Source of the DNA: Phoronis australis
Lineage: Eukaryota; Phoronida; Phoronidae
Direction: 5' to 3'
DNA length: 64,000 bases
NCBI GenBank assembly: GCA_002633005.1
Contig: NMRA01000063.1
Coordinates: 604,427 to 668,426 of the forward strand
Under the pieces are notes generated by a model, which saw only the letters and a list, made by a program, of their open reading frames with translations, was not told the DNA's origin and made no database searches. Positions 34,300 to 46,003 of the stretch are shown here, in pieces. Numbering within the stretch: the stretch's first letter is position 1; every line of letters begins with the position of its first letter. A program made the position numbers and the translations under genes.

Positions 34300-35240
34300 G
34301 CTAATCAGGTCAAGCCGTTAGTCGGAGAAACGTCAGACCCAATAAAAGGAGAATGCCACCCAATTTATTTCATTTTTTACCATCTTAATCACCTCGTAAA
34401 CGGTCAATCTCACTTTGCCGAGAGGTGTCCTGTTAGCCTATGTGGAAGTTGAGTACACGACGCAGCAACGTCAGTGAGCGGATTTTCAGCTGAGTGTGTG
34501 ACCGCTATGGCACTTGTACGAACCATGAAGCTACGAGGAAAGCATGTATATCATTTTTTTAGTTTTTCAAGAAACGAAAATGCTTCGGAAGTGGTTCGCG
34601 GCATTGAAGAATAAAAAGCACGCTGTTAATAGCAAGTATCAGGCCGTGAAATATCTCCATGTCTGTGGCCAGCGTTGTTCTGTTTCAAAATGAGTTATTC
34701 TCACCCTAACCAATGTTTAATAAAACTAAAACAAAGTGTCTCAAAAGACTGTCTCAGTAGATACAATTTGTAATGCCATAATATTTGTGAGTACAAATGT
34801 TTTGAGAAATCAACAATGAATAAATCATACTACGTTACTGGCTTCAGATGCAATAAAACTGATTGACCGGGCACCCACGGCTGAGTGAGCACGTGTTTAT
34901 TCAGTGTTTGCTGACAAAAAGCTGTTGTGAAACAACAACTCGATTGGTCAGGTGTTAAGGGAATCTTTATTTAGAAATATATACACTAACCGTAACCCGT
35001 GCTTTTGCACGGATAGCAGCTAGTATTAGGGAAATGCCGAGCGGAAATAGCAACACCTTCAAGTCAACATTAGTGTTCATCACAAGCGACATGAATATTT
35101 CTTGAAGAGACTGTTTTATTTTAAAGCTTTCTGTCAGATTTAGGCAGGGTGTGCGGCTGCAGGATTCTTTCTCGAAGCAGTACAAATATTTTTTCTTGCA
35201 GAACATTTGACCCTGCCATAACATAGTATAGGGTAATCAG
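34300..35240. other. Intron sequence; a small hairpin near 34990
   Basis: A plus-strand frame at 34249-34452 partly resembles sequence near 42180-42290 in inverse orientation (AAGGAGAATGCCACC), so it is a dispersed repeat fragment. A small hairpin CCGTGCTTTTGCACGG lies near 34997. Confidence 0.4.
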
Positions 35241-35487
35241 CTATTCTTTAATAGTCCGGAAGCCAAATGCTGTTTATTTACTTAACCTGGATTTGTCGGA
35301 TAAAGTTTTTTCTTTGCTGTTTCATGTAGCCTATGCATAATTAATCATAATTTTGAGGAGGGGGGTGACCGAACGCAACCCTTGAGCATTTTTTAATATG
35401 CAACTTAAGGTTGCCATTATGCAAAATTCTATTTTTGCTTATGATTTCCTTGACTTTCTAAAAACGCTCTGAGGTGGTGGTGTGCTA

Positions 35488-35746
35488 CAACTAGTATCAA
35501 AATCTCTTGGTCTATTTACACCAACCTCTGGTCTATTTACACTGTCACGACGTTTCGGTCATCATCAGGTTTTCTCGCGTTCTTAGAAGTACGAGCACGG
35601 ATATGTGGTACACTCACGGTGTGATTTTTTGTCCGAGGCATGATTCGAACCTACGACTTCTGAAACTACAGGTATTTCGAGTCAAGCAGAACCACTACAC
35701 CACGGTGGGTTCAAATCCTGCCACCAAGAAATTTTAATACTAGTTG
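35488..35746. mobile_element. 259-bp element with TIRs and internal tRNA-like boxes
   Basis: The ends are CAACTAGTATCAAAATCTCT and its inverse AATTTTAATACTAGTTG, with TA outside both (35486-35487, 35747-35748). Inside, on the minus strand, are GTGGTGTAGTGG (A-box-like) and GGTTCGAATC (B-box-like) at 35637-35712. On the plus strand there is GGGTTCAAATCCTGCCACCA, a T-arm plus acceptor-like end. A GTTTCGGTCATCATCAGG phrase lies near 35550. It sits inside the left arm of the fold-back structure. Confidence 0.6.
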
Positions 35747-36629
35747 TATAATTTCCTTACCAACACTGCAGTCAGATAACTTTGACATCTTTACCCATGT
35801 TTTCATGGTCAATGAATTTAATAGTACAAGTTTTTTGGTGAATACATTGTCAATTTGCATAATTTATGCAAATTAAGGCCGTCATTTTGCAAGATTCTAT
35901 TTTTGCTTATGATTTCCTTACCAAGCACTGTAGGCAGGTTATTTTTTTACTTTCACCCATGCTTACATGATCAATGAATTTAATAGTGAAAGTTTTTGGG
36001 TGGATACATCCTCAATTTGCATAATTTATGCAAATTAAGGCCGCCATTATTAAAAATCTTATTTGTTCTAATAGCCATGGTACCAATCATCACAGGTGAA
36101 TTATCATGATATTTGCACCTATGTTTCTATGGTCATTTAGTTTAATGAAATCATGCATGTTGTATGATAAATTTGCATAATCAATGCAAATTAAGGTCAC
36201 CATTATTCAAAATTATATTTTGCTTAAAATGCCCTTACCAAGCACTTCAGACAGGTTACTTTAATGGTTTCACCTGTGCGTCCATGGTCAGTGAATTTAA
36301 TGGACCTTGTTTGCTGGTGAATACATCGTGAATTTGCATAATATATGCAAATTAAGGCTTCCATTATTCAAAATTCTACTTTTGCTTGTAGTATTCCAAA
36401 TACTGTTTCTGCTCATAATTTCCTTACGGGCATGAAATGTAGATTATTTTCAATTTTATCTCATGCTTTTACGAATTTGCATAGTTGATAATTTATACAA
36501 ATTATAGCTGTCATATTCAAAATTCTACATGTGCTTATAACTGCTGCATCAGACACCAGAAGTTAGTTATAAATATTTGCGCCCATGTGGTCAATGAATA
36601 TAATGAAATCTGCTTGCAGGTTGTAGCAT

Positions 36630-37490
36630 GATAAATTTGCAGAATCTCCTTTTTGATGATGAAGTAAGAAAATATTTGTTGGAATTTGCTCTGCAGTTTG
36701 AGACTTTAAATTCCAAAAGATATTGCCTATTTCCCTGCGTTCCCAGAGACCATAGAAAAACCAGATTAGTTTGATGACTTGGGTAAATGCTGGAATGGGG
36801 CTCGGAGCGATCAGTTAATAGGGACCACATTGATGAGGTACGAATACAGTAGTGAGGGAATTTTGCCCTCAAAGACGAGACTCTTAAGTTTTGAGGACAA
36901 GTTGCCATGTGTTCCACAAGATTGAAACAGATCTTGGAGAGATGGAGAGCGGTCAACATTAGATTATTGTACTAAAACCTATCACACGGAAGAAAGTAAG
37001 GCACGTCTTGATGCACATTCCCAGGATATTGCACTAATCTATCAAAAGTAGATACCAGCATCGATTTATTGGATCACAAGGTCCATCCCAAAGACGTAGT
37101 AGTGAACATTAGCAGTGACAAGATTGCCACTCCAGCCGTTAATGTAGGCCTACATGAATCAAGCATTGGACAGTCAATGTTATCAGACTTCGAGAATTAG
37201 GCTATCAGTATGTTAGGAACACAAGTAGGTAATCACTGACAAGATCCTTGTCCCTTAATACAGTGCAAAGACATTGGAGACATCCCACGAAGAAGCAAAC
37301 TCCATTATTGTGCCACAGGACGTGAAATGTGCATATTATGATGACAAAAATCCATTTGTCCTTTGTATGCGTTACTAGAACAATTTCAAATACCACAACC
37401 ATGAAGTCACGTAGTAAGCGTAGAACAGTCGTAGACATAAAGTTAACAATGGAAACATGTAAGGATATTGTGAAGGACCATGCGCTGTAG
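36630..37490 (+). pseudogene. Decayed coding-like sequence in the fold-back loop
   Basis: Plus-strand pieces read like protein but are separated by stops and shifts. FDDEVRKYLLEFALQFETL and RYCLFPCVPRDHRK lie at 36652-36770, and KVHPKDVVVNISSDKIATPA at 37080-37140. No family is recognised. It could be an old transposase or a captured host fragment. Confidence 0.3.
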
Positions 37491-37554
37491 GGGTGTAACA
37501 CAGTGGCACGCTGTTCAGAAACTCTATCGACTAGAAAAAAAAAAACAGGAACGC

Positions 37555-37700
37555 AACCTGGGGTCTGAGCCCCCCCCCCCCTTCTCCACTACTGGTCCTA
37601 GTCATATTTCCTCATGCTTCGTGCTGTTGCTGTTTCATTATGCTTGCGGCAGCCAAGGGCGGGGGGGCCCGGTCCCCCTGGGCCCCCTCTAAATCTGCCT
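37555..37700. repeat. G/C-run short repeat (hAT-like end)
   Basis: A C run at 37570-37580 and a G run near 37662 lead into GGCCCCCTCTAAATCTGCCT, the same phrasing as the right end of the element at 45598-45761 (CACCACTCTAAATCCGCCAC). Confidence 0.45.
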
Positions 37701-37948
37701 ATGTATCAGACAAAACTAGAATTTCTAATGCTGTGTAATAAAGTACAGATCATTTATGATGTAATGACAGATTACATAAAATTCATCAGTACAAATACCA
37801 AAATAATCTACATGTAGTGCTCCCCGTAAGAAAGTTACGAGCAGAAATAGAATTTTTAATAATGGTTGCCTTTATTTTCATAAATTATGCTAATTTATCA
37901 TGCAACTTGCAAACTGATTTCATTAACCTAATTGACCATAGGAACATA

Positions 37949-39773
37949 CCGTAATCGTTCGGGTTAACGCCCATGCTCAGTTAACCGCCCACCCCTACTT
38001 TAGGTGGATTTTCGATTTAACCGCCCACTGCTCAGTTAAGCGCCCCCCTACGATTTTTGAAGATTTCCAGTTAAGCGCCCACCTCTCGGTTAAGCGCCCA
38101 TCCCGTACTTTTAAAGAATGAAGATTTAGCGCCCAGTGCTAAGGAAACGGTGATTCCCCGACTTTTACAAAAAGATCGATGATCACAATGAGCGTAACAA
38201 CGCCGGGCCTTCAAGACGGTGGTTTAGCAATGTGAATTACAATACAAGTAAGGAGTTCTTGTCTTGGGTCATGGACTCACTTCAAAATATAATACTTTAA
38301 CGTTTTTGTCACTTTATTTTCTTCCCATGTTTACAAAGTTTAAGAACGGCGCCGGCGTCAAAACCTCCGCTTTCAGCGACTTTGTCTGCCGCACTGAGTT
38401 TCGGTCTGCAGTGCACTAGATAAAATATATATTCGAAAAAATCAGGCCAGACAAATGTGACAATGGTTTTGCCAACCCTCCAAATTCTCTTAAGGTGGGA
38501 AGCTCTCGTATTTTGAAGAAATCTCACAACTCACGGAAAGATTTCAAATTCTCATTTTGATGAATGTAACTGCCGGGTTGTAGAGGACGNNNNNNNNNNN
38601 NNNNNNNNNNNNNNNNNNNNNNNNNNNNNNNNNNNNNNNNNNNNNNNNNNNNNNNNNNNNNNNNNNNNNNNNNNNNNNNNNNNNNNNNNNNNNNNNNNNN
38701 NNNNNNNNNNNNNNNNNNNNNNNNNNNNNNNNNNNNNNNNNNNNNNNNNNNNNNNNNNNNNNNNNNNNNNNNNNNNNNNNNNNNNNNNNNNNNNNNNNNN
38801 NNNNNNNNNNNNNNNNNNNNNNNNNNNNNNNNNNNNNNNNNNNNNNNNNNNNNNNNNNNNNNNNNNNNNNNNNNNNNNNNNNNNNNNNNNNNNNNNNNNN
38901 NNNNNNNNNNNNNNNNNNNNNNNNNNNNNNNNNNNNNNNNNNNNNNNNNNNNNNNNNNNNNNNNNNNNNNNNNNNNNNNNNNNNNNNNNNNNNNNNNNNN
39001 NNNNNNNNNNNNNNNNNNNNNNNNNNNNNNNNNNNNNNNNNNNNNNNNNNNNNNNNNNNNNNNNNNNNNNNNNNNNNNNNNNNNNNNNNNNNNNNNNNNN
39101 NNNNNNNNNNNNNNNNNNNNNNNNNNNNNNNNNNNNNNNNNNNNNNNNNNNNNNNNNNNNNNNNNNNNNNNNNNNNNNNNNNNNNNNNNNNNNNNNNNNN
39201 NNNNNNNNNNNNNNNNNNNNNNNNNNNNNNNNNNNNNNNNNNNNNNNNNNNNNNNNNNNNNNNNNNNNNNNNNNNNNNAAATTTGATGTCTGCTGTGACC
39301 TCTGCAACACGTGAAGCTTGCACGCGCGCACTTTAACAAGGTCACATCTTAAAATAGTTGCAATCCAAGTAGAGGCTGCGTGGCCACTGGTCGTCTGCGC
39401 TCTAGAGGGCAAAGTAACAAGACCGCAGGACGCCACGGGGCTATTACTCAGTAATTCTGTAAATTTAACAGTGAATAACTAATCTGAGGGCAAGAGAATC
39501 TTTGTTGGGATCATCCGCTGTTATGACATTTTTCTCTTTATGCGGCGACGTGACGATAACGCTCTTTGAAAAGTACTACGCGTTCCGAGTACGAGGTAAG
39601 ATTAACCGCCAAGGGCGGTTGCCTGTCGTAATAAGCGCCCATGTTCAGTTAACCGCCCATCCTAGATTTCTTGAAATTTCACGTTTAAGCGCCCATGTCT
39701 GGTTAACCGCCCACCCCCGATTTTTTGAGTTTGCCAATTTAACCGCCCAGGGCGTTAACCCGAACGATTACGG
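37949..39773. mobile_element. TA-flanked TIR element, third and divergent member
   Basis: The ends CCGTAATCGTTCGGGTTAAC and GTTAACCCGAACGATTACGG are perfectly inverted over 20 bp. TA lies outside each (37947-37948, 39774-39775). Subterminal units such as TTAAGCGCCCACCTCTCGG repeat near both ends in one orientation. The surrounding fold-back arm provides an empty-site relative at about 39930-39960 (GAATCTAGGTGCAAA), which shows that TA is duplicated. The centre is an assembly gap. A short minus frame at 38309-38527 has no recognised motif. Confidence 0.8.
38590..39278. other. Assembly gap (689 N)
   Basis: Unsequenced, inside the third TA-flanked element. Confidence 1.
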
Positions 39774-40394
39774 TAGGTTCAAATATCATAAGAGTTTAAC
39801 TGTAATGCATGGTACCGCAGATATAAGCACAAGTAGATTTTTGAATAATGGCGTCCTTAATTTGCATTAGTTATGCAAATTTGCATTAATTACGCAAATT
39901 TATCATGCAACAACGTGCAAACCGATTTCAATAAACTAATTGACCAAAAGAATCTAGGTGCAAAAATCATGATAGTTCATCTGTAGTGCCTGGTACAGTA
40001 GCTATAAGCACAAGAATTTTGAATAATGGCAGCCTTAATCTGCATAAATTATGCAAATTGACAATGCATTCACCAAAAAACTTCCACTATTAAATTTCTT
40101 GACCATGGAAACATGGGTAAAAACATCGAAATTATCTGGCTGCAGTGCTTAGTAAGGAAATTATATGCAAAAATAGAATTTTGCATAATGGCAACCTTAA
40201 TTTGTATGTTTAAAAAAATGCTCAAGGGTTGTGAACGGTTAGCCCCCTAAATCATGGTTTCTTAACCCTATGCTACATGAAACAGCAAAGAAAAAACTTT
40301 ATCCGGCAAAACCAGGTTCAAAACCCTGGCTCCCGGACTATAAAGTGAAAATTAAGGAAGAATTTAAAAATATGTATTGTACACAATGTATATA

Positions 40395-40625
40395 AGATGG
40401 GCATGAGCTGTCTCACAGCATCTCTTGTGGTGCTTTTTTATTGCCCATTTTACCAGCGATTATCATTTTTATTTTACTTATCTGTATTCACTATATTTAC
40501 TTGTAAGTGTATTAGTCATAATAAATGACCTTATATCACCTACCTCGGTCTCCTTTTCATCTCTGGTAACGAGCTTGCGGCACACGTATCATTTTTATCT
40601 ATTATTCGGGACATATGCCGATCAT
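40395..40625 (+). mobile_element. LTR-like repeat, second copy (partial)
   Basis: It starts near ATGAGCTGTCTCACAGCATC, with TTTTTATTGCCCATTTTACC, AATAAATGACC and GGTAACGAGCTTGCGGC, and ends GGGACATATGCCGATCATA. It matches 29725-29905 and, including its first 30 bp, 60545-60717. Confidence 0.6.
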
Positions 40626-42589
40626 ACATAATGTATTTACAAAAGTCACATCATAAATGTACATACTAATTAGGTAGAAAGCCAGCCAACTGTATGAAGA
40701 CTATTTCAGCTAGGAAGCTGTGTTGAGCTCCGTTAGACACCGAAATTTCACAAAACCAGAGTATCTCAGCTCGTCACCTCATCATGGAACTTATATCAGT
40801 GAAAACAAGCAATCTAATAAACGTCATTTTTGCATAATTCTCCGCCTTTTGTAACAAAGAAAAGTATGATTGTTGTTTTGAAAACAGTGCGCTTGTGACA
40901 CGCGCATGCGCCATTTCCAAACATTTTGTGATATCTATCGGGAGATGATGACAGCTTTGCAGCAGCAAAACTTGTTCTGAAAATCGGGTTTGCTGGTAAC
41001 TTGTAATGAAATGAAATCAGTTCCAATTGTTATGACATGTATGCAACTTCGTGGAAGAGAACAGTTGATTGAATCTTGGCCAATAGGTGACGCAATGGCG
41101 CCAAAAGCCGACCCAAAAGAGCACACCCCAATTTAGCAGCAAAATAATGGTAGAACGAGAATTTTTTCAACATCGGTAAATAATTAACTTACTCAAGGAA
41201 AAGTTTAGTTTTTAATGACATCATTAATTTTGGCGGCGACAGGCCCGAAGAAGTATATACCCGACGCCAACTGGAGGGAGTGAAATTAAGTCAACATACT
41301 GACGTCACCCAACCAGTTCAGCCGATGGGCAGACGTCACCAAGGCCAGTACGAAACTGGCCACCCTCCCTCGCGTCTGCAAAAAAACAGCCCACGAGAAA
41401 AAATAGAACACTTCGAATCTAAATAGAGGGCCGGTGCACTACCTGGGACCAAGGCGGTGCCGAAATGGGCGCAACAAAGGTTTGTAGTGGAGCAGGGGAG
41501 ACGGAGTTTGCACGAACGATGCATTTTACATATTAGATTATTCGAATCATTGTTATTGTACAACTTTTGCCCTGTACAGTTCTTTTGAAGGGGAACCTGG
41601 CTTCGTGGCCCCCAATGGATAAGTTAGATTTGCAATTTTGCAGTGTTTTTACCAAAATATTCACCTGCACACTATTTCTTGGGTTCACTAAGTCTTTTCA
41701 TGACTGGAAGCTTAATTTTTAACTTTGGCAGCCGACTAACCCAGCTCGTTTATATTTGTGATGTCTCCAGTCCGGCCACCAATGACGGGCCTGATCGGGT
41801 TCAGAGCCACTGGGTTACAAGCGTTTTGTGTGTTCAGAACTGAAAAAATGTAAATCTAAAATTACAACACACGGCTATGCTCTCCTGTCTGTTTTTCACG
41901 GAAGAATAATTCTAATTTATCACTGAACAGATCCAAACTTCCCACGACTGACCTCAGGAAGTTGGCCAACCGAACTTTGTAGGCTACGGTATATTCAAAA
42001 TTTCTATAAATCCGAAAGAGCGAAATAAAACAACTCATTTGTTTAAAAACTCAATGTATCTTTAAGGATTTTGCATGGAATTTTGATGACTTATCGGTGT
42101 CAAGCGATAAGCTGACACAAGTGTTGTGAACTGCTGAACAATTAAACTGTGTTAGAACCTATGACGTCATTGGTTAACGTGCACCCCCGTCTGCTGCCTG
42201 GTGTCAGGGAAAAGAACTGAACTTGCTGTTATCGAGTGGAACTACTAAATTGATACAAAATACCTTGTTTTTGGTGGCATTCTCCTTTAAATCAAGTTAT
42301 CCGAAATGAACTCCTTTCACTGTGTGGTGTTGACAAAACAAACTCTCCAGTTAAGAACACTTAAGGGTCACATCCTTAGAACATCAAAGATGACACTGCA
42401 AAGGGCTTGAACAAACTGTTTATTTTCAAATGTCAACTGAACTCTTACAGAAACAGCAATGGCACCATATAACAGGAATATTTGCTACATTCTTTACATT
42501 GAAAAATTCACTGAAAGACTGTAGAGTTCCTACCACACCATACCGCCTGTCTTTGGATCAGTTGTTAGCATGCTCAATAGTCAATTTTT
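40626..42589. other. No gene recognised
   Basis: Several overlapping minus-strand frames at 40774-41126 and 41336-41563 have no splice support or motif. The segment at 42180-42300 resembles 34300-34370 in inverse orientation. Confidence 0.4.
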
Positions 42590-44270
42590 ATGTGCCCACA
42601 TATTTACATGTGGGTGCATATTGCCGTCCTCTCTGTCTGGGCGTCCGGCGTTCGCGGCTGTATCTCCTAAGCCCCTTGCAGGATCTTATTGAAATTTGGC
42701 AAGTGTGTTTCTATGGGGTTGACGACAGAGGGCGACGAGTTTCGAACCGACCCAAATACCGCTGTGCCCCCTAGCGGCAATTTTAATTTTTTACATTTGC
42801 CTCTGTATCTTCCAAGGTCCTCAACCTATTTTCATGAAATTTGGCACATGGGCATCTATTAATGAGTTGACACTCTTCTTTTGTTTTCAGATGGATTCGA
42901 GGTATTTTGTGCCACCTAGTGGCCATTTTTTCTGTTTTCGAGTATGTTTTTTGCATCCGTCCCTCCATCTACCAAACCGCTCAAAGAATGATTGCAAAAA
43001 TTGTCATGTATGTTCTTACTATGAAATGGACGGCTGATGATGATTTTACGACTTTAACTACTGTGGCGCCTCCTAGTGGCAGTTTTTTTTTTGCACCCAT
43101 GGCTGTATCTCCTAAGCTGTTTGCAGGATCTTTACTAAATTTAGTAAGTATGTTTATACAATGTTAATAACGGAGGACGACGACTTTCGGACAGATCAGA
43201 GTACTGGTGTGCCACCTAGTGGCAATTTTGTGTTTGTTTACGTTTACCTCTGTATCTTCAAAAGTCTTCAACGTATTTTCATAAAATTTGGCATACAGGC
43301 ACTTGCTAATGAAGTGATGCTATCTCTTCATTTTCAAATGGATTCAACCTAGTTTGCACCACCTAGTGGCCATTCGTACTGTTTTCAAGTCTGTTTCTTG
43401 GCGTCCACACGTCTATCAACTAAACCGCTTTCAGAATAATTGGAAAAATTGGCATGTATGTTTTAACTATGAAGAGGACGCCTGACGATGATTTTCCGAC
43501 TTCAACTGCTGTGGCGCCTCCTGTTGGCATTTTTTTTGCGCTCATGACTGTATTTCCTATATCGTTTTCAGGATCTTTACTTAATTTGGCAAGTGTATTT
43601 ATATGATGCTGATAACGGACAACGACGACTTTCAGACGAATCTGACCACTGGTGTGCCCTCTAGTGGCAATTTTAGTTTTTTTACGTTTACCTCAGTCTG
43701 TAACTTCAAAGGTCCACAATGTATTTTCATAAAATTTTGAATATAGCCATCTATTGAAGAGATGACGCTATCCTCTTGTATTTGGATGGAATCAAGGTAT
43801 TTTGCGCCACCTAGTGGCCACTTTTGCTGTTTTAAAACCCTGGTTTTGGCGTCCACCCTTCTATCAACCAAATCATTCTAGGGATGGTTTTGAAAATTGA
43901 TGTAAATGTTCTCAGTGTGAAGAGGACGTTTGATGATGGCGACTAAATACTGTGGAGCCTCCTTGTGGTAGTTTTGTTTTGTTTTGCGCCGTAGCTGTAT
44001 GAAGATAACAACAGACAACAACTTTCAGGCAGATCCAATGAATTTTGTGCCCACTAGTGGCAATTTCATTTTATTCTGTTTTCCATTGTTTCTCGGAAGT
44101 TCCTTGACAGACTTTTTTGAAATATGGCATGTTCCTGTTTTTTGGATGGATTGTACTTTTTTCCGCCATATGGTGGCCATTTTTATGATACAAATAAATA
44201 ACCCTAAAAGCACACCATTTGCGATGCATTCATGGGCGCATTTCAACGCTCCGCGTTGCTCTTGTTTATA
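42590..44270 (-). repeat. Second, inverted array of ~148-bp units with CTCF-like cores
   Basis: The array starts with a terminal inverted tip, TGCCCACATATTTACATGTG. Plus-strand GCC(A/C/T)CCTAG(T/C)GGC words lie at 42766, 42911, 43068, 43211, 43358, 43516 (variant), 43656, 43806 and 43957 (variant), spaced 140-160 bp, then 44049 and 44165 (variants). A higher-order period of ~445 bp (three units) is visible from GCTGTATCTCCTAAG at 42656 and 43101 and its variant at 43546. It ends with GCGCATTTCAACGCTCCGCG, the inverse of the start of the copy at 6735-8160. Spacers contain ATTTTCATAAAATTTGGCA. Non-coding. Confidence 0.78.
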
Positions 44271-44782
44271 TGTTATTTTCTAGTACATCGTCACTGTCCC
44301 AATGTGACAACCACTGGCTGCCTAGTGAAGTTGACGTTCTAGTTTCCATCTGGGGAGAGGGAGATTTCCTTGCCACTTTTGATGACCACCTTGTGATAAT
44401 TTTGCTGAACTAACTCCAGATCTGATGGGAACACTGACATTTAACTTCGCTTTGGTAGTTAGCCTAATTAACTGTATGGGAAAGGAGAACATCAGTCATA
44501 ACAAAGGTTTTCAAAATAAAGATGTTATTAAAAACCATTCTGTAAATTTGTGAAGTTTGAAAAGGACACTTTTATCTTGTTGAATTCCAAAAATGAACCC
44601 AGGAATGATAGGAAAAGGCAACTCTTTCTCAAGGAATTTTGTTGGAAAAGACACCTTTTCATAGCAGGTCTGGTATGTACTTCTTTGTGAGAATAGCCCC
44701 CTATTGTTTTATCCACAAGAACAATGAAATGAGGATTTTTCCAGTTTTGATATTTGATTGTTTCTCTTTAAGAACGACTTAC

Positions 44783-44872
44783 ATTCTGTATACCTGGTTC
44801 CTTGAGTTGCACCAAGTCCCTCTCCAGAATTGACAACTTGCGCTGTTCTGCATGAAGTAGTCGTGACATAAC
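44783..44872 (-). CDS. Internal coding exon (exon 2 seen) of the minus-strand coiled-coil gene
   Basis: The minus-strand acceptor GTGTGTGATTGCAG precedes 90 nt, followed by the consensus donor GTAAGT. The 30 codons read VMSRLLHAEQRKLSILERDL, then VQLKEPGIQN. Leu/Ile/Val at a/d-like spacing (M, L, L, L, I, L, L, V, L) with many charged residues indicate a coiled-coil start. It is phase 0 at both ends, continuous with the ATG exon at 49456-49581. An earlier GT (GTATAC at 44793) would also be open, but the downstream GTAAGT is a better donor and keeps phase. Confidence 0.75.
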
Positions 44873-45532
44873 CTGCAATCACACACAACACAAACCTGAC
44901 TTAACCAGTAACCACACACAACACAAACCTGAGGACACTATTGGAACACAAACACAAACAACTTCAGCTGTGCAAGAATTGGTGCTTTTACTTTTTGCTA
45001 GTAGATGGGAAGATGTATGTCTGAGTGCGCATATGATTGGAACACAAGGCCCAAACAATCACTGCAGCTGTGAAGAAGTATTGGTTTTACCTTTTGCCTA
45101 TAGATGGGGCAACCACGTATAACATACGCTTTACTATCTGTTATTGTATTAGCAGATTTGAAGTCTACACAACAAAAAAAAAACAGTAGATACAGACTGA
45201 GTTTTACTTTTATTAACTTGAAATGTTTAATATTGTTATCGCCATTGATGGTAAAACTTTTTTAATTTAGAACGCAACATGGCAGAAAAGTGAAATTTTG
45301 TTTTGTTAACTTTGTGAACAATACAAAAGAAAATATGACTCCATTATTAAAATAATCTGTAATGAGTGCTGTCCTCAAATAAAAAAGGAAAAGCAAGTCA
45401 TTAAGAAATACAAAATTAGCTATTTCAGCAATTCTTTGAGCTTACAACTTAGTTGTAAAAAAGACTAATTCAGATACATTATATTTCGAAATTCTTGCCC
45501 TGATTACGATTTTAGATGCACGCAGTACCTTG

Positions 45533-46003
45533 GATGTATCATGAATGATCAAAGGAGAAATCATATCAGCTCCGCTATAAATGCAGTACCTTCAATGCAG
45601 GGGCAGATCCAGGCTTTTGAGTTAGGGGGGGGCAGCCAGAGTATTAGCCAGGAGTTTTCCTGTCATACATTCTCACCCCTCGAACTGCCAAATGGAATCT
45701 GGGAGAATTCTACGGGGGTGGGGGGCATGGGCCCCTTGGCACCACTCTAAATCCGCCACTGCGATGTATCATGAGTGATCAAAGAAGAAATCATATTTAT
45801 CAGCTCTGTTATAGATGCAGTACCTTCCATGTATCCTGAGTGATCAAAGGAGAAATCATATTTATCAGCTCTGTTATAGATGCAGTACCTTGGATGTATC
45901 ATGAATGATCAAAGAAGAAATCATATTTATCAGCTCTGTTATAGATGCAGTACCTTGGATGTATCATGAATGATCAAAGGAGAAATCATATCAGCTCTGT
46001 CAC
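45533..46003. repeat. Minisatellite, ~66-bp unit, about five copies
   Basis: The unit includes GGATGTATCATGAATGATCA, GAGAAATCATATTTATCAGC and GATGCAGTACCTT. One copy is interrupted by the element at 45598-45761. Confidence 0.9.
45598..45761. mobile_element. 164-bp hAT-like MITE inside the minisatellite
   Basis: The left end is CAGGGGCAGATCCAGG. The right end read inverted is CAGTGGCGGATTTAGAG, with G runs inside. The flanks TTCAATG and CGATGTAT both correspond to CTTGGATGTAT of the array unit, so it inserted within one unit. The target duplication is imperfect. Confidence 0.6.

Larger units (their letters stand above)
35247..40345. mobile_element. Fold-back structure with long inverted arms of ~155-bp subrepeats
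   Basis: The left arm (35247-36600) and right arm (about 37820-40345) are inverted. The outer words TAGTCCGG ... GGATAAAGTTTTTTCTTTGC at left reappear as the reverse complement at 40285-40345. Each arm repeats a unit containing GCATAATTTATGCAAATTAA, CTTATGATTTCCTTACCAAG and CCATGGTCAATGAATTTAAT, with successive units ~155 bp apart (near 35860, 36014, 36170, 36332, 36475). The right arm is interrupted by the TA-flanked element at 37949-39773. The loop (36600-37820) holds decayed coding-like sequence. Long subrepeated inverted arms resemble fold-back elements (FB, Galileo type), an inference from structure only. Confidence 0.65.

Noticed and set aside
38524-39436. Long ORFs across 38.5-39.4 kb
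   Set aside because: They cross an assembly gap of 689 N.
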